This document shows positions 1-5,953 of a DNA stretch of 6,679 nt, one piece after another (positions within the stretch are counted from its first letter, which is position 1; every line of letters begins with the position of its first letter). A program made the translations under genes and the position numbers. This DNA comes from an uncultured Bacillota bacterium (GTDB lineage: Bacteria > Bacillota > Clostridia > UBA1381). The stretch is from the NCBI GenBank assembly GCA_949297205.1, contig CASFSH010000354.1:1-6679 (forward strand), given 5' to 3'. A model generated the notes under the pieces. The model did not search any database, was not told the origin of the DNA, and worked only from the letters and a program-made list of their open reading frames with translations.

Positions 1-29
1 AAAATTATGACTATTGTCAAAATTTTTCA

Positions 30-50
30 TGTAAAATCGAAGATTTTACA
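30..50. repeat. Perfect 9-bp hairpin
   Basis: Positions 30-38 are exactly complementary to 42-50 around a GAA loop (arm TGTAAAATC). It stands 19 bases before the cloverleaf element at 70-210. There is no T-run after it, so it does not look like an intrinsic terminator on the plus strand. It may be a further arm of the same structured region. Confidence 0.5.
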
Positions 51-69
51 CAGTTCGCATTGATAAAGT

Positions 70-210
70 CTGCTGAAATAAATATTTTGGGAGCAAAATA
101 TTTATTCACGGTGCAAGGTTTTTTGCAAAAATGCACAGAACACTTGCACCTAAACAATTCTGTAACGCTTGTAAGCCGCTATGCGGCTGCGTTTCATAAT
201 TGTTCAGCAG
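70..210. other. Cloverleaf-like nested inverted-repeat element (candidate structured RNA or palindromic repeat)
   Basis: An 8-bp outer stem (CTGCTGAA at 70-77 with TTCAGCAG at 203-210) encloses three hairpins with almost no unpaired linker. Arm 1 pairs 78-89 with 94-105 around a short loop. Arm 2 pairs 110-117 with 143-150 and continues inward through GTT/AAC (118-120 with 139-141) and TGCA/TGCA (124-127 with 132-135). Arm 3 pairs 155-159 with 198-202, 164-168 with 189-193 and 174-179 with 183-188 around the loop TAT, with a 4x4 internal loop and a five-base bulge. TAAAGT occurs at 64-69 and again at 215-220, so a short direct repeat lies near both edges. The strand is unknown because DNA palindromes fold on either strand. 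This could be a non-coding RNA, a MITE-like repeat or a recombination site. I do not recognise a named family. Confidence 0.5.
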
Positions 211-226
211 TCATTAAAGTAAGAAA

Positions 227-254
227 AAAGAATTGAGTTCAAAAATGATTCTTT
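227..254. repeat. Small 7-bp hairpin
   Basis: AAAGAAT at 227-233 is complementary to ATTCTTT at 248-254, with a 14-base loop. The stem is AT-rich and weak. It fills the gap between the cloverleaf element and the terminator-like stem-loop, so nearly all of 30-324 is palindromic. It may be chance in such AT-rich DNA. Confidence 0.25.
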
Positions 255-260
255 ACAGAG

Positions 261-330
261 AAAGACGTGCGGACATAGTCTTGGATTTGTTATATAATTA
301 GTTCAAGATTATGTCCGCGTCTTTGTTTTG
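261..330 (+). terminator. Long stem-loop, probable intrinsic terminator
   Basis: A stem of about 23 pairs joins 261-285 to 302-324: AAAGACG with CGTCTTT, a two-base bulge (268-269), CGGACATA with TATGTCCG, then TCTTG with CAAGA and G-T wobbles. The 16-base loop is AT-rich. On the plus strand the stem is followed by a T-rich stretch ending at 329. That fits a terminator for whatever is transcribed from the left, possibly the structured element. On the minus strand it lies about 50 bases after the mannosidase stop and is followed by TTTCTCT, a poorer tract, so it may also stop that gene. The stem is unusually long for a simple terminator. Confidence 0.6.
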
Positions 331-377
331 AATATCCTTTTTAGAATGTAAAGTTTTTTAATAAGCTGATAAATTGT

Positions 378-2765
378 TTATTTTATATCATAAACTGATT
401 TGATTGTAATATCTTTTGTAAGCTCTTTTAAAGGAATGTCGGTTTTGCATGTAATAATATATTCGTTTTTGTCTGTAATGTCAAAATAATTATCGCTGAG
501 AATAACGTCATGATTTGCAAAATCTATTTCAATACCCTTTGCGAATTTATCCGAGCTTACTTTAAATGTTATAATACCGTTATTTTCAGAGGCTGCAATT
601 TTTATTTCTGGCTGCTGCCATTCAAAATATTTCGGAACGGTAAACAGCTCGCTTCGGCGCATTATAAAATTACCGTTACCGTCATAAAGGTCAACATAAT
701 ATAAATCGGAATAAATATCTATATCAAGTTCGTTGATATCAACGGTAAATATATCACAGGAACTCAGTTTTTTCAGAGTTGCTTTCTTTTCTCCTGAAAC
801 AACCGTATCAAGATTGTTCTTTACAATACCCCATTTTAAAATTACATTTTTTTCGGACAGTGTTTCGTTTGCAACATTTACAGTTATTTTTCCTTTTTCG
901 TTAAAAATTCCGCAGGCAACGGGAGCGTAGAATTTTTTTGCTTCATAATGAAGTGCTTTGTATCTTCCGAAATAATCTACACTTGACCATGAAGCAACAG
1001 GCCAGCAATCGTTAAACTGCCAGTAAATTGAACCCATGCAGCAACCACGTATTCTTCTGAAATGTTCAACGCCGAGCCTTATTGCTTCTGCCTGTAGAAG
1101 CTGTGAAGCATATACGAGATTTTCAAAAGAAGTAGGGTAGAGATACTTATCGGAAAGGTATGTTAATATTTTTGTGTTTCCGCTTTTGCATTTCTGATGA
1201 TTTTCAACCACTCTTGAAAAGGCATTCATGTTTTTTTCTTCACAAAAACTTTTTATTGTTTTTATGTTAGGGAAACTTTCAAAACCGTATTCGGAACAGA
1301 ATCTGAATTTGTGGTTTCTGTATTCTTCAAAGGGGATATTTCCGTGCCATACAAGCCAGTAATGAACATCTCCGACCTTATCGCTTGAAGGGTCAGCAAG
1401 CCCGCCCCCGCTTGAAGGGCTTGAAGGCCAGTAAAAGGTATTTGGAGCATATTTATAGCTTATTTCGGGAAGCAGTCTTTCAAAAAGTTCGATATAATCG
1501 GCCTGAACAAGCTCATTGTTTATACCCCAGTCTACCAAGCCGCCCTCCATTTCGTTGTTTCCGCATAAAATTGCAAGAGAGGGATGATAAGCTATTCTTT
1601 TAAGATTATATTCAGCTTCTTCGGTAAATTCCTGTTTCATTTCTGAGGTAAGCCATATATTTGCACAGGCAACCATGTAATCCTGCCATACCATTATACC
1701 TGCCCTGTCACATATTTCATAAAAATCATCACTTGGATAGTAACCGCCGCCCCATACTCTCAAACAATTGAAATTGGCATCAACACAGCTGTCAATAAGT
1801 TTTTGAGTTGTTTGTCTGTTAACTCTTGCATATAAGCTGTCCTGGGGTATATAATTTGCACCCATGGCAAAAATTTTCTCACCGTTTACTATAAAACAGA
1901 ATTCTTTTCCGTAATCATCAGATTCTGTACTGACATAAAGGGTTCTCAAACCTATTGTTTTTATTGTTGTGTCTGTTATTTCACCGTTGTTCTTTATGTA
2001 TATTTTAACATCATATAGGTTTTGTTCACCTATTCCGTTCGGCCACCAAAGTTTTGGATTATCAATTGTGATTTTCCCTTTTTTGTTTTCAAGTTTGACG
2101 GTTTTGCCGTCGGCTTCGGCAAACATTTCGCAGTCGGAATCTTTTATTGTTGAAACATTAATCAATAAATCAACGGAGTTATCGTGATGTTCCTGGTTAA
2201 TAATAATATCTTTCACACGGTCCTTGTTATATCCTGCAATTTCAACATCTCTGAATATGCCCATGTCAGGCAAAGTCGGACCCCAGTCCCATCCGGACAT
2301 ACAATATGCTTTTCTTAAATGAGCGGCACCTGCAAGACAATTTGCATCGGTAAAAGTATAATGTCTTGCATTCATTTTCTTAAAATATTTGGTTGGCGAC
2401 TTGAAATGAAGCTTTATTGTGTTAATTCCTTTTTTTGCTATGTTTGAAATGTCATATATGTATCTTCGATGCATATTTTTGACGCTTGAAATCAAAATGT
2501 CATTAAAGTAAATGTCACATATGGTGTCAAGACCGTAAAAAATAAGATCGGTAAAATCCTTTGATACAATGTCTTCGTTCAATTCAAATTCCGAATAAAA
2601 AATACAGTCATTATCCGATAATTCTGCGTACTTTCTTTCATTCAATCCATAAAAAGGATCGTCTATAATGTTATGTTCATACAGAACACTGTACATGGAA
2701 CAGGGAACTTTGCAGCTAAGACCTTTATGGTCATTATAATCCATTTTCCAATCTTTTATGTACAT
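378..2765 (-). CDS. GH2 family beta-mannosidase
   Basis: Predicted to hydrolyse terminal beta-mannose residues from manno-oligosaccharides or N-glycan-derived sugars. With no signal peptide, it should act in the cytoplasm. At 795 residues it is near the low end of the family. The order fits GH2: an N-terminal jelly-roll sugar-binding domain (about 1-175, including SGWDWGP at 157-163), an Ig-like domain (about 180-280), a TIM barrel (about 285-615) and C-terminal beta domains. The acid/base is Glu405 in GNNEMEG. The nucleophile is Glu492 in CSEYGFES. RVWGGGYY (336-343) and the Trp-rich YWQFNDCWP (581-589) are typical of beta-mannosidases rather than beta-galactosidases. I chose the ATG at 2765 because GGAG lies eight bases before it; a GTG three codons upstream would overlap that site. 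The product assignment rests on motifs; exact substrate is inferred. Confidence 0.9.
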   Translation of the reverse strand: MYIKDWKMDYNDHKGLSCKVPCSMYSVLYEHNIIDDPFYGLNERKYAELSDNDCIFYSEFELNEDIVSKDFTDLIFYGLDTICDIYFNDILISSVKNMHRRYIYDISNIAKKGINTIKLHFKSPTKYFKKMNARHYTFTDANCLAGAAHLRKAYCMSGWDWGPTLPDMGIFRDVEIAGYNKDRVKDIIINQEHHDNSVDLLINVSTIKDSDCEMFAEADGKTVKLENKKGKITIDNPKLWWPNGIGEQNLYDVKIYIKNNGEITDTTIKTIGLRTLYVSTESDDYGKEFCFIVNGEKIFAMGANYIPQDSLYARVNRQTTQKLIDSCVDANFNCLRVWGGGYYPSDDFYEICDRAGIMVWQDYMVACANIWLTSEMKQEFTEEAEYNLKRIAYHPSLAILCGNNEMEGGLVDWGINNELVQADYIELFERLLPEISYKYAPNTFYWPSSPSSGGGLADPSSDKVGDVHYWLVWHGNIPFEEYRNHKFRFCSEYGFESFPNIKTIKSFCEEKNMNAFSRVVENHQKCKSGNTKILTYLSDKYLYPTSFENLVYASQLLQAEAIRLGVEHFRRIRGCCMGSIYWQFNDCWPVASWSSVDYFGRYKALHYEAKKFYAPVACGIFNEKGKITVNVANETLSEKNVILKWGIVKNNLDTVVSGEKKATLKKLSSCDIFTVDINELDIDIYSDLYYVDLYDGNGNFIMRRSELFTVPKYFEWQQPEIKIAASENNGIITFKVSSDKFAKGIEIDFANHDVILSDNYFDITDKNEYIITCKTDIPLKELTKDITIKSVYDIK

Positions 2766-2789
2766 AAAAATCACTCCGTTCGTAAAATT

Positions 2790-2821
2790 TAATACGGTTA
2801 TGTATTATTGAAATTATTATA
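2790..2821 (-). promoter_or_regulatory. Putative mannosidase promoter with downstream dyad
   Basis: On the minus strand a perfect TATAAT (2821-2816) precedes the mannosidase start by about 50 bases. No acceptable -35 hexamer sits 16-18 bases upstream; that position reads GGGCTT and falls in the araC-type gene's terminator. A good -10 with a poor -35 is common at activator-dependent promoters, which would suit the neighbouring AraC-family protein. Just downstream lies a perfect dyad, TAATAC (2790-2795) and GTATTA (2802-2807) with a six-base spacer. It is placed at about the first 20 transcribed bases, where a repressor could bind or an mRNA hairpin could form. Confidence 0.45.
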
Positions 2822-2830
2822 TAATATAAG

Positions 2831-2866
2831 AAACAAAAAAGCCCGACAATTAATGTTAATTGTAGG
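2831..2866 (-). terminator. Intrinsic terminator after the AraC-family gene
   Basis: Read on the minus strand, ACAATTAA-type arms (2863-2856 and 2853-2846) form an eight-pair stem, extended across one mismatch by two C-G pairs (2866-2865 with 2844-2843). The stem is followed by GCTTTTTTGTTT (2842-2831). It begins about ten bases after the regulator's TGA stop. It should largely separate transcription of the regulator from that of the mannosidase. Confidence 0.75.
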
Positions 2867-2876
2867 ACAATTTTTG

Positions 2877-3656
2877 TCATTTTCTCAATGAAGAAGGGGG
2901 TATTCCGTATTTTTGATGAAAGGAACGGGTAAAATGCCTTAAGCTGTTGAATCCGCATGTATAGCATATTTGAGTAATATTCATTTTTGATAAGGTTAGG
3001 AGTGAATATGCATAGTCCAGTCTGCAGTTGTTAAGGTATGTATTAAAGCCTGTACCTACTGTTTTTTTAAAAAGCTTACAGAAGTATGACTGTGAATATC
3101 CGAATTTTTTGCTTATACTTTCGAGAGTGATATTTTCTCTGAAATGAGTGGAAATATATCCTTCCGCAAGACTGATATTGTGAAGTTCGTCTGTATTTTT
3201 TTTATTGTGCATTCTCAGAAATTGTATAATAATTCTTTCGAGAATATTGGAAATGCCGTAAAAAGAATAGCTGTCAAAAATATTGTATTCTGTAAGTGCG
3301 TCGGAAAAAATATCTTTAAATTCAGGTACATTTTTCAAAATGCAGCCTCCGACTTCCGAAAGGTTAAAGGAATTTTTTATTATGTCGTTTGTAAAATGTA
3401 TTGTTATCGTATTAACGCAGTCCGAAATATGCTTGTACGAATGTATATTCATGGGCGAAACAAAAATCAGGTCATTGGGTTCGGCTGTGTAATGTTTGCT
3501 GTCAATGATACACTCGGCACTGCCGTCAATAATATATTCAAATTCATAGAAATTATGACTGTGTTCATTCCATTCATTAAAACAATTGTGTGTTATTGAT
3601 ACACCGTATCTCGAAAAAAAGTCATCTTTATAATATATCGTTATATTTTTTGGCAT
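2877..3656 (-). CDS. AraC-family transcriptional regulator with cupin sensor domain
   Basis: A 259-residue DNA-binding regulator. The N-terminal half (about 20-100) has the cupin pattern of AraC-type ligand sensors: the EHSHNFYEFEY block at 31-41 (His32, His34, Glu38), a Gly turn in IIDGSAE and the NDLIFVSPMNIHSY strand at 61-74. The C-terminal hundred residues are a double helix-turn-helix: the first near 177-199 (LESISKKFGYSQSYFCKLFKK) and the second near 226-251, ending in the family signature SFHQKYGIPPSSLRK. I chose the ATG at 3656 because GGAG lies six bases upstream; the open frame extends 30 codons further but without a ribosome site. It sits upstream of the beta-mannosidase on the same strand, so it probably senses a mannose-containing sugar and controls that gene. 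The ligand is an inference. Confidence 0.88.
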   Translation of the reverse strand: MPKNITIYYKDDFFSRYGVSITHNCFNEWNEHSHNFYEFEYIIDGSAECIIDSKHYTAEPNDLIFVSPMNIHSYKHISDCVNTITIHFTNDIIKNSFNLSEVGGCILKNVPEFKDIFSDALTEYNIFDSYSFYGISNILERIIIQFLRMHNKKNTDELHNISLAEGYISTHFRENITLESISKKFGYSQSYFCKLFKKTVGTGFNTYLNNCRLDYAYSLLTLSKMNITQICYTCGFNSLRHFTRSFHQKYGIPPSSLRK

Positions 3657-3717
3657 ATTGTTCTCCATTCTCTGTATTAATTTACCGATATAAACATAAA
3701 ATGTATTGTATATAAAA

Positions 3718-3746
3718 ATAATATCATAAATATCTATTCTTTTCAA
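3718..3746 (-). promoter_or_regulatory. Sigma-A-type promoter of the AraC-family gene
   Basis: On the minus strand TTGAAA (3746-3741) is followed after exactly 17 bases by TATTAT (3723-3718), and TGA directly precedes the -10 to give an extended -10 element. Transcription should start near 3711, leaving a leader of about 55 bases before the ATG at 3656. This is one of the best-matching promoters in the window. Confidence 0.7.
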
Positions 3747-3751
3747 TAGAT
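3732..3751. promoter_or_regulatory. Perfect dyad over the araC-type -35 box, candidate operator
   Basis: ATCTATT (3732-3738) and AATAGAT (3745-3751) form an exact seven-base inverted repeat with a six-base spacer. The right arm and spacer cover the -35 hexamer of the minus-strand promoter. A protein bound here would block that promoter. It also lies about 50 bases upstream of the divergent carboxypeptidase start, so it could affect both directions. The binding protein is unknown. Confidence 0.4.
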
Positions 3752-3803
3752 GAATATTATTTTTTATAAAAACAGAATATGAAATTCCTTGAAAGGAGAA
3801 GTT

Positions 3804-4949
3804 ATGTTACTGAGTTTTATGAAATCCAAAATCATTAAGGTTATTGTTTGCATTTGTGTGTTGTTTATTTTTAGTCCTGCGGAGAAAATATATGCAATTG
3901 AAACATCGGCTGAATGTGCCTGCCTTATTTCAGCTGACAGCGGGGAAATTTTATATGCGAAAAATGCAGAAACAGTGCATCCTATGGCGAGTACAACAAA
4001 AATAATGACGGCATTACTGGCAATTGAAAAAAATACACTTGACGATACTGTTATTGTTTCCGCTAACGCGGCTTCGCAGGAAGGGTCAACTATATATCTT
4101 CGGAGCGGAGAAGAAATATCCATGAAAAATCTTATATACGGTATGATGCTTAATTCGGGAAATGACGCAGCCTGTGCAGTAGCGGAACATATATCGGGAA
4201 GCGTTGAAGAATTTGCACGGGAAATGACTCAAAAGGCACATGATATAGGTGCGCTGAATACATCCTTTAAAAATGCCAGCGGACTTGATGATGACGGACA
4301 CTATTCAACAGCGCTTGATATGGCAAAAATTGCGGCTTACGCTATGAAAAATCCAAAGTTTTGTGAAATTGTATCGACCAAAACAAATGAAATAGAAACA
4401 AGTTCGGGAGTTACATACCTGAAAAATCATAATAAATTGCTGTGGAATTATGACGGATGTATAGGAATAAAGACGGGATATACAAAAAGCACGGGAAGAT
4501 GTCTTGTTTCCTGTGCGCAAAGGGATGGTATTACCTTAATAGCTGTTACATTGGTTGCCCCCAATGATTGGCAGGATCATACAAAAATGCTTGATTACGG
4601 TTTTGAACAAACCGAAAAGATATATATTGCCCAAAAAGACAGTGTTATGAAAAGTTACGAAATTAATAATCAGACATTCAATGCAGTGTGCGGGGGAGAT
4701 ATTACAGCTGGTGTAAAGAAAAATGAAAAACAAAATATTGATGTTACGCTTCATGCAATAAAAGCACCCACATTTAATATACAAAAAAACGAAAAAATCG
4801 GATATGCTGAATTTTATCTCAACGGTAATTACATGGGACAGTGTGATTTGCTGTGTGACCGAAATGTAATAATTAAAGAGAATACTTCTAAAGACAGTTT
4901 CTTTGACAGTATATACAAAATAATAAAATTAATATTGCTAAAACTGTAA
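3804..4949 (+). CDS. dacF: Serine D-alanyl-D-alanine carboxypeptidase (DacF/PBP5-type)
   Basis: A 381-residue penicillin-binding protein that removes the terminal D-alanine from peptidoglycan stem peptides outside the membrane. An N-terminal signal peptide (hydrophobic stretch at about 9-24, cleavage likely after Ala31 in EKIYA) leads to a transpeptidase-fold domain. All three active-site motifs are present: Ser63-x-x-Lys66 in STTK, Ser118-Gly-Asn120 and Lys223-Thr-Gly in IKTGYT. A PBP5-type C-terminal domain follows (about 275-355). The last residues (about 364-381, FFDSIYKIIKLILLKL) suit the amphipathic membrane anchor of this class. ATG 3804 is chosen over an upstream TTG at 3789 because AGGAG ends five bases before it. 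The TTG overlaps a small hairpin (TTCCT at 3785-3789 with AGGAG at 3794-3798) that could mask the ribosome site. The symbol is used for the family; a vegetative DacA-type role is equally possible. Confidence 0.9.
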   Translation: MLLSFMKSKIIKVIVCICVLFIFSPAEKIYAIETSAECACLISADSGEILYAKNAETVHPMASTTKIMTALLAIEKNTLDDTVIVSANAASQEGSTIYLRSGEEISMKNLIYGMMLNSGNDAACAVAEHISGSVEEFAREMTQKAHDIGALNTSFKNASGLDDDGHYSTALDMAKIAAYAMKNPKFCEIVSTKTNEIETSSGVTYLKNHNKLLWNYDGCIGIKTGYTKSTGRCLVSCAQRDGITLIAVTLVAPNDWQDHTKMLDYGFEQTEKIYIAQKDSVMKSYEINNQTFNAVCGGDITAGVKKNEKQNIDVTLHAIKAPTFNIQKNEKIGYAEFYLNGNYMGQCDLLCDRNVIIKENTSKDSFFDSIYKIIKLILLKL

Positions 4950-4963
4950 ATTTATAGTATAAT
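4935..4963 (+). promoter_or_regulatory. Sigma-A-type promoter inside the end of the carboxypeptidase gene
   Basis: TTGCTA (4935-4940) and a perfect TATAAT (4958-4963) are separated by exactly 17 bases. The -35 lies within the last codons of the carboxypeptidase gene and the -10 just after its stop. Transcription should start near 4970, which is about where the structured leader begins. Confidence 0.7.
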
Positions 4964-4969
4964 AATATG

Positions 4970-5133
4970 CGTGTTTAATAAGGGCCTATCTCGTTATTTA
5001 ACGAGGATAAAGACATTGTGCAGCAGTAGGCAATCTGTGGGAGAATGAGCTGTGAATATGTAACCCACCGCCTAAAGAGTCAGAGGACATCTTGCCCGCA
5101 GTTATAAAATTTACGGATTTGGAGAAAAGAATA
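4970..5133 (+). ncRNA. Structured leader or small RNA of unknown class upstream of the pseudouridine synthase
   Basis: About 164 bases lie between the predicted transcription start and the next ATG. The stretch 4981-5100 is visibly richer in G and C than the AT-rich flanks. A perfect hairpin pairs CTCGTT (4990-4995) with AACGAG (5000-5005). It is enclosed by GCCTAT (4984-4989) with GTAGGC (5026-5031, one G-T wobble). A second stem pairs GTGGG (5037-5041) with CCCAC (5064-5068). An alternative outer pairing is GGGC (4982-4985) with GCCC (5094-5097), which competes for some of the same bases. No T-run terminator precedes the gene, so this may be a cis-acting leader acting on translation. I compared it from memory with T-box, TPP, SAM, c-di-GMP and 6S features and found no match. 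Confidence 0.5.
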
Positions 5134-5853
5134 ATGGGAGAAATTGTAAGACTTCAAAAATATATTGCCATGAGCGGAGCGGCGTCAAGAAGAGCTGCCG
5201 AAGAAATGATAAAAAACGGAAGAGTTTCCGTTAACGGAGTCCCTGTCAGCGAGATGGGAATAAAAGTTGAAATCGGGGCCGATAAAGTACATTTGGACGG
5301 AAAAGAAATAAAGCCGGAATTGAAAAAATACTATATAATGTTAAATAAACCTGTCGGTTATGTTACGACGGTAAGCGATCAGTTTGACAGACCTACCGTT
5401 ATTGATCTTATAGGCGAAGAAATTAAGGCAAGGGTTTTTCCTGTGGGCAGACTTGATTATGATACTCAGGGATTGCTTCTTATGACAAATGACGGAGATT
5501 TCACTTATAAAGTGACTCATCCAAAACACAGAATAGATAAAACTTATGTTGCCGAGATAAAAGGCGGAATAACCGTAAAAGGACTTAATGCCCTTAGAAG
5601 AGGTGTTATTATAGACGATTATAAGACATCTCCCGCAGAGGTTGAAATGTTATCTGCGGAAAAAGGTGTTACGGTGATAAAAATTACGATTCATGAGGGA
5701 AAGAACAGACAGGTAAGAAAAATGTTTGAAGCAGTGGGATGCAAGGTTTTAAGCTTGAAAAGAATAAGTATAGGAAAAGTAGAATTGGGAAATCTTCCCA
5801 TAGGCAGATGGAGATACCTTACAAGCCATGAAATAAGCTATCTTATGAAATAG
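5134..5853 (+). CDS. rluB: RluB/RsuA-family ribosomal RNA pseudouridine synthase
   Basis: A 239-residue enzyme that isomerises a specific uridine in ribosomal RNA to pseudouridine, in the cytoplasm during ribosome maturation. The N-terminal S4 RNA-binding domain covers about 5-55 (VRLQKYIAMSGAASRRAAEE at 5-24, VSVNGVPV). The catalytic domain carries the family motif GRLDYDTQGLLL (105-116) with the catalytic Asp108. It also has the downstream EGKNRQVRKMFEAVGC block (188-203). The length is normal for RluB or RsuA proteins. ATG 5134 is preferred: GGAG lies nine bases before it and the translation then begins like other members. A TTG 14 codons upstream (5092) falls within the structured leader and has no ribosome site. 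RluB (23S) is favoured over RsuA (16S) because Firmicutes commonly carry RluB; the target uridine is not proven. Confidence 0.9.
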   Translation: MGEIVRLQKYIAMSGAASRRAAEEMIKNGRVSVNGVPVSEMGIKVEIGADKVHLDGKEIKPELKKYYIMLNKPVGYVTTVSDQFDRPTVIDLIGEEIKARVFPVGRLDYDTQGLLLMTNDGDFTYKVTHPKHRIDKTYVAEIKGGITVKGLNALRRGVIIDDYKTSPAEVEMLSAEKGVTVIKITIHEGKNRQVRKMFEAVGCKVLSLKRISIGKVELGNLPIGRWRYLTSHEISYLMK

Positions 5854-5918
5854 TAACATTTTTATATCATTTTTTCGTAAAATAATAATACTTTTTTGTT
5901 ACAACTTTAATACAATTA

Positions 5919-5947
5919 TTGCAACAAATGTTGTTTTATGATAAAAT
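5919..5947 (+). promoter_or_regulatory. Promoter of the SLH-protein gene with an internal dyad
   Basis: TTGCAA (5919-5924) and TAAAAT (5942-5947) are 17 bases apart, giving a predicted start near 5954. The spacer holds the palindrome CAACAAATGTTG (5922-5933), overlapping the end of the -35. That is a natural position for a repressor. A second TATAAT (6022-6027) lies nearer the gene but has no recognisable -35. Confidence 0.5.
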
Positions 5948-5953
5948 AATATG

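Larger units (their letters stand above)
3..236 (+). other. Open frame running in from the window edge, probably not coding
   Basis: One plus-strand frame is open from the first bases to a TGA at 234-236, about 77 codons with no start codon in view. It could be the tail of a gene whose body lies upstream. I doubt it is coding. The frame passes straight through three consecutive, almost gap-free inverted repeats (70-210), which a protein-coding constraint would not normally leave intact. The translation shows no domain I recognise. A second, shorter frame is also open from the edge and stops at 61-63. Treat this as an alternative reading of the structured element, not as an established gene. 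Confidence 0.2.

Noticed and set aside
153..204. The third cloverleaf arm resembles an integron attC site.
   Set aside because: It lacks the conserved GTTRRRY / RYYYAAC core boxes at its ends, and no integrase or cassette array is visible.
1..260. Retron non-coding RNA or CRISPR array in the palindromic region.
   Set aside because: No reverse transcriptase is visible and there are no equal-length direct repeats with spacers. The repeats are inverted and all differ from one another.
3144..3599. A 151-codon plus-strand frame opposite the AraC-family gene.
   Set aside because: It is antisense to a clear helix-turn-helix coding sequence, has no recognisable domain and no ribosome site that stands out.
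3657..3746. N-terminal extension of the AraC-family protein by 30 residues.
   Set aside because: It would place the start inside the gene's own promoter. The ATG at 3656 has a well-spaced GGAG and the extension looks like translated AT-rich leader.
5045..5107. A 20-codon frame in the leader could be a regulatory peptide.
   Set aside because: The only purine-rich sequence before its ATG is one or two bases away, too close to act as a ribosome site. The frame also crosses the stem at 5037-5068.
5092..5133. TTG start for an N-terminally longer pseudouridine synthase.
   Set aside because: There is no ribosome site before it, it lies in the structured leader, and the 14 extra residues do not resemble the start of the S4 domain.
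4970..5133. 6S RNA or T-box leader.
   Set aside because: There is no T-box consensus (TGGNACCGCG-type) and no long rod with a central bubble as in 6S RNA. No terminator follows.
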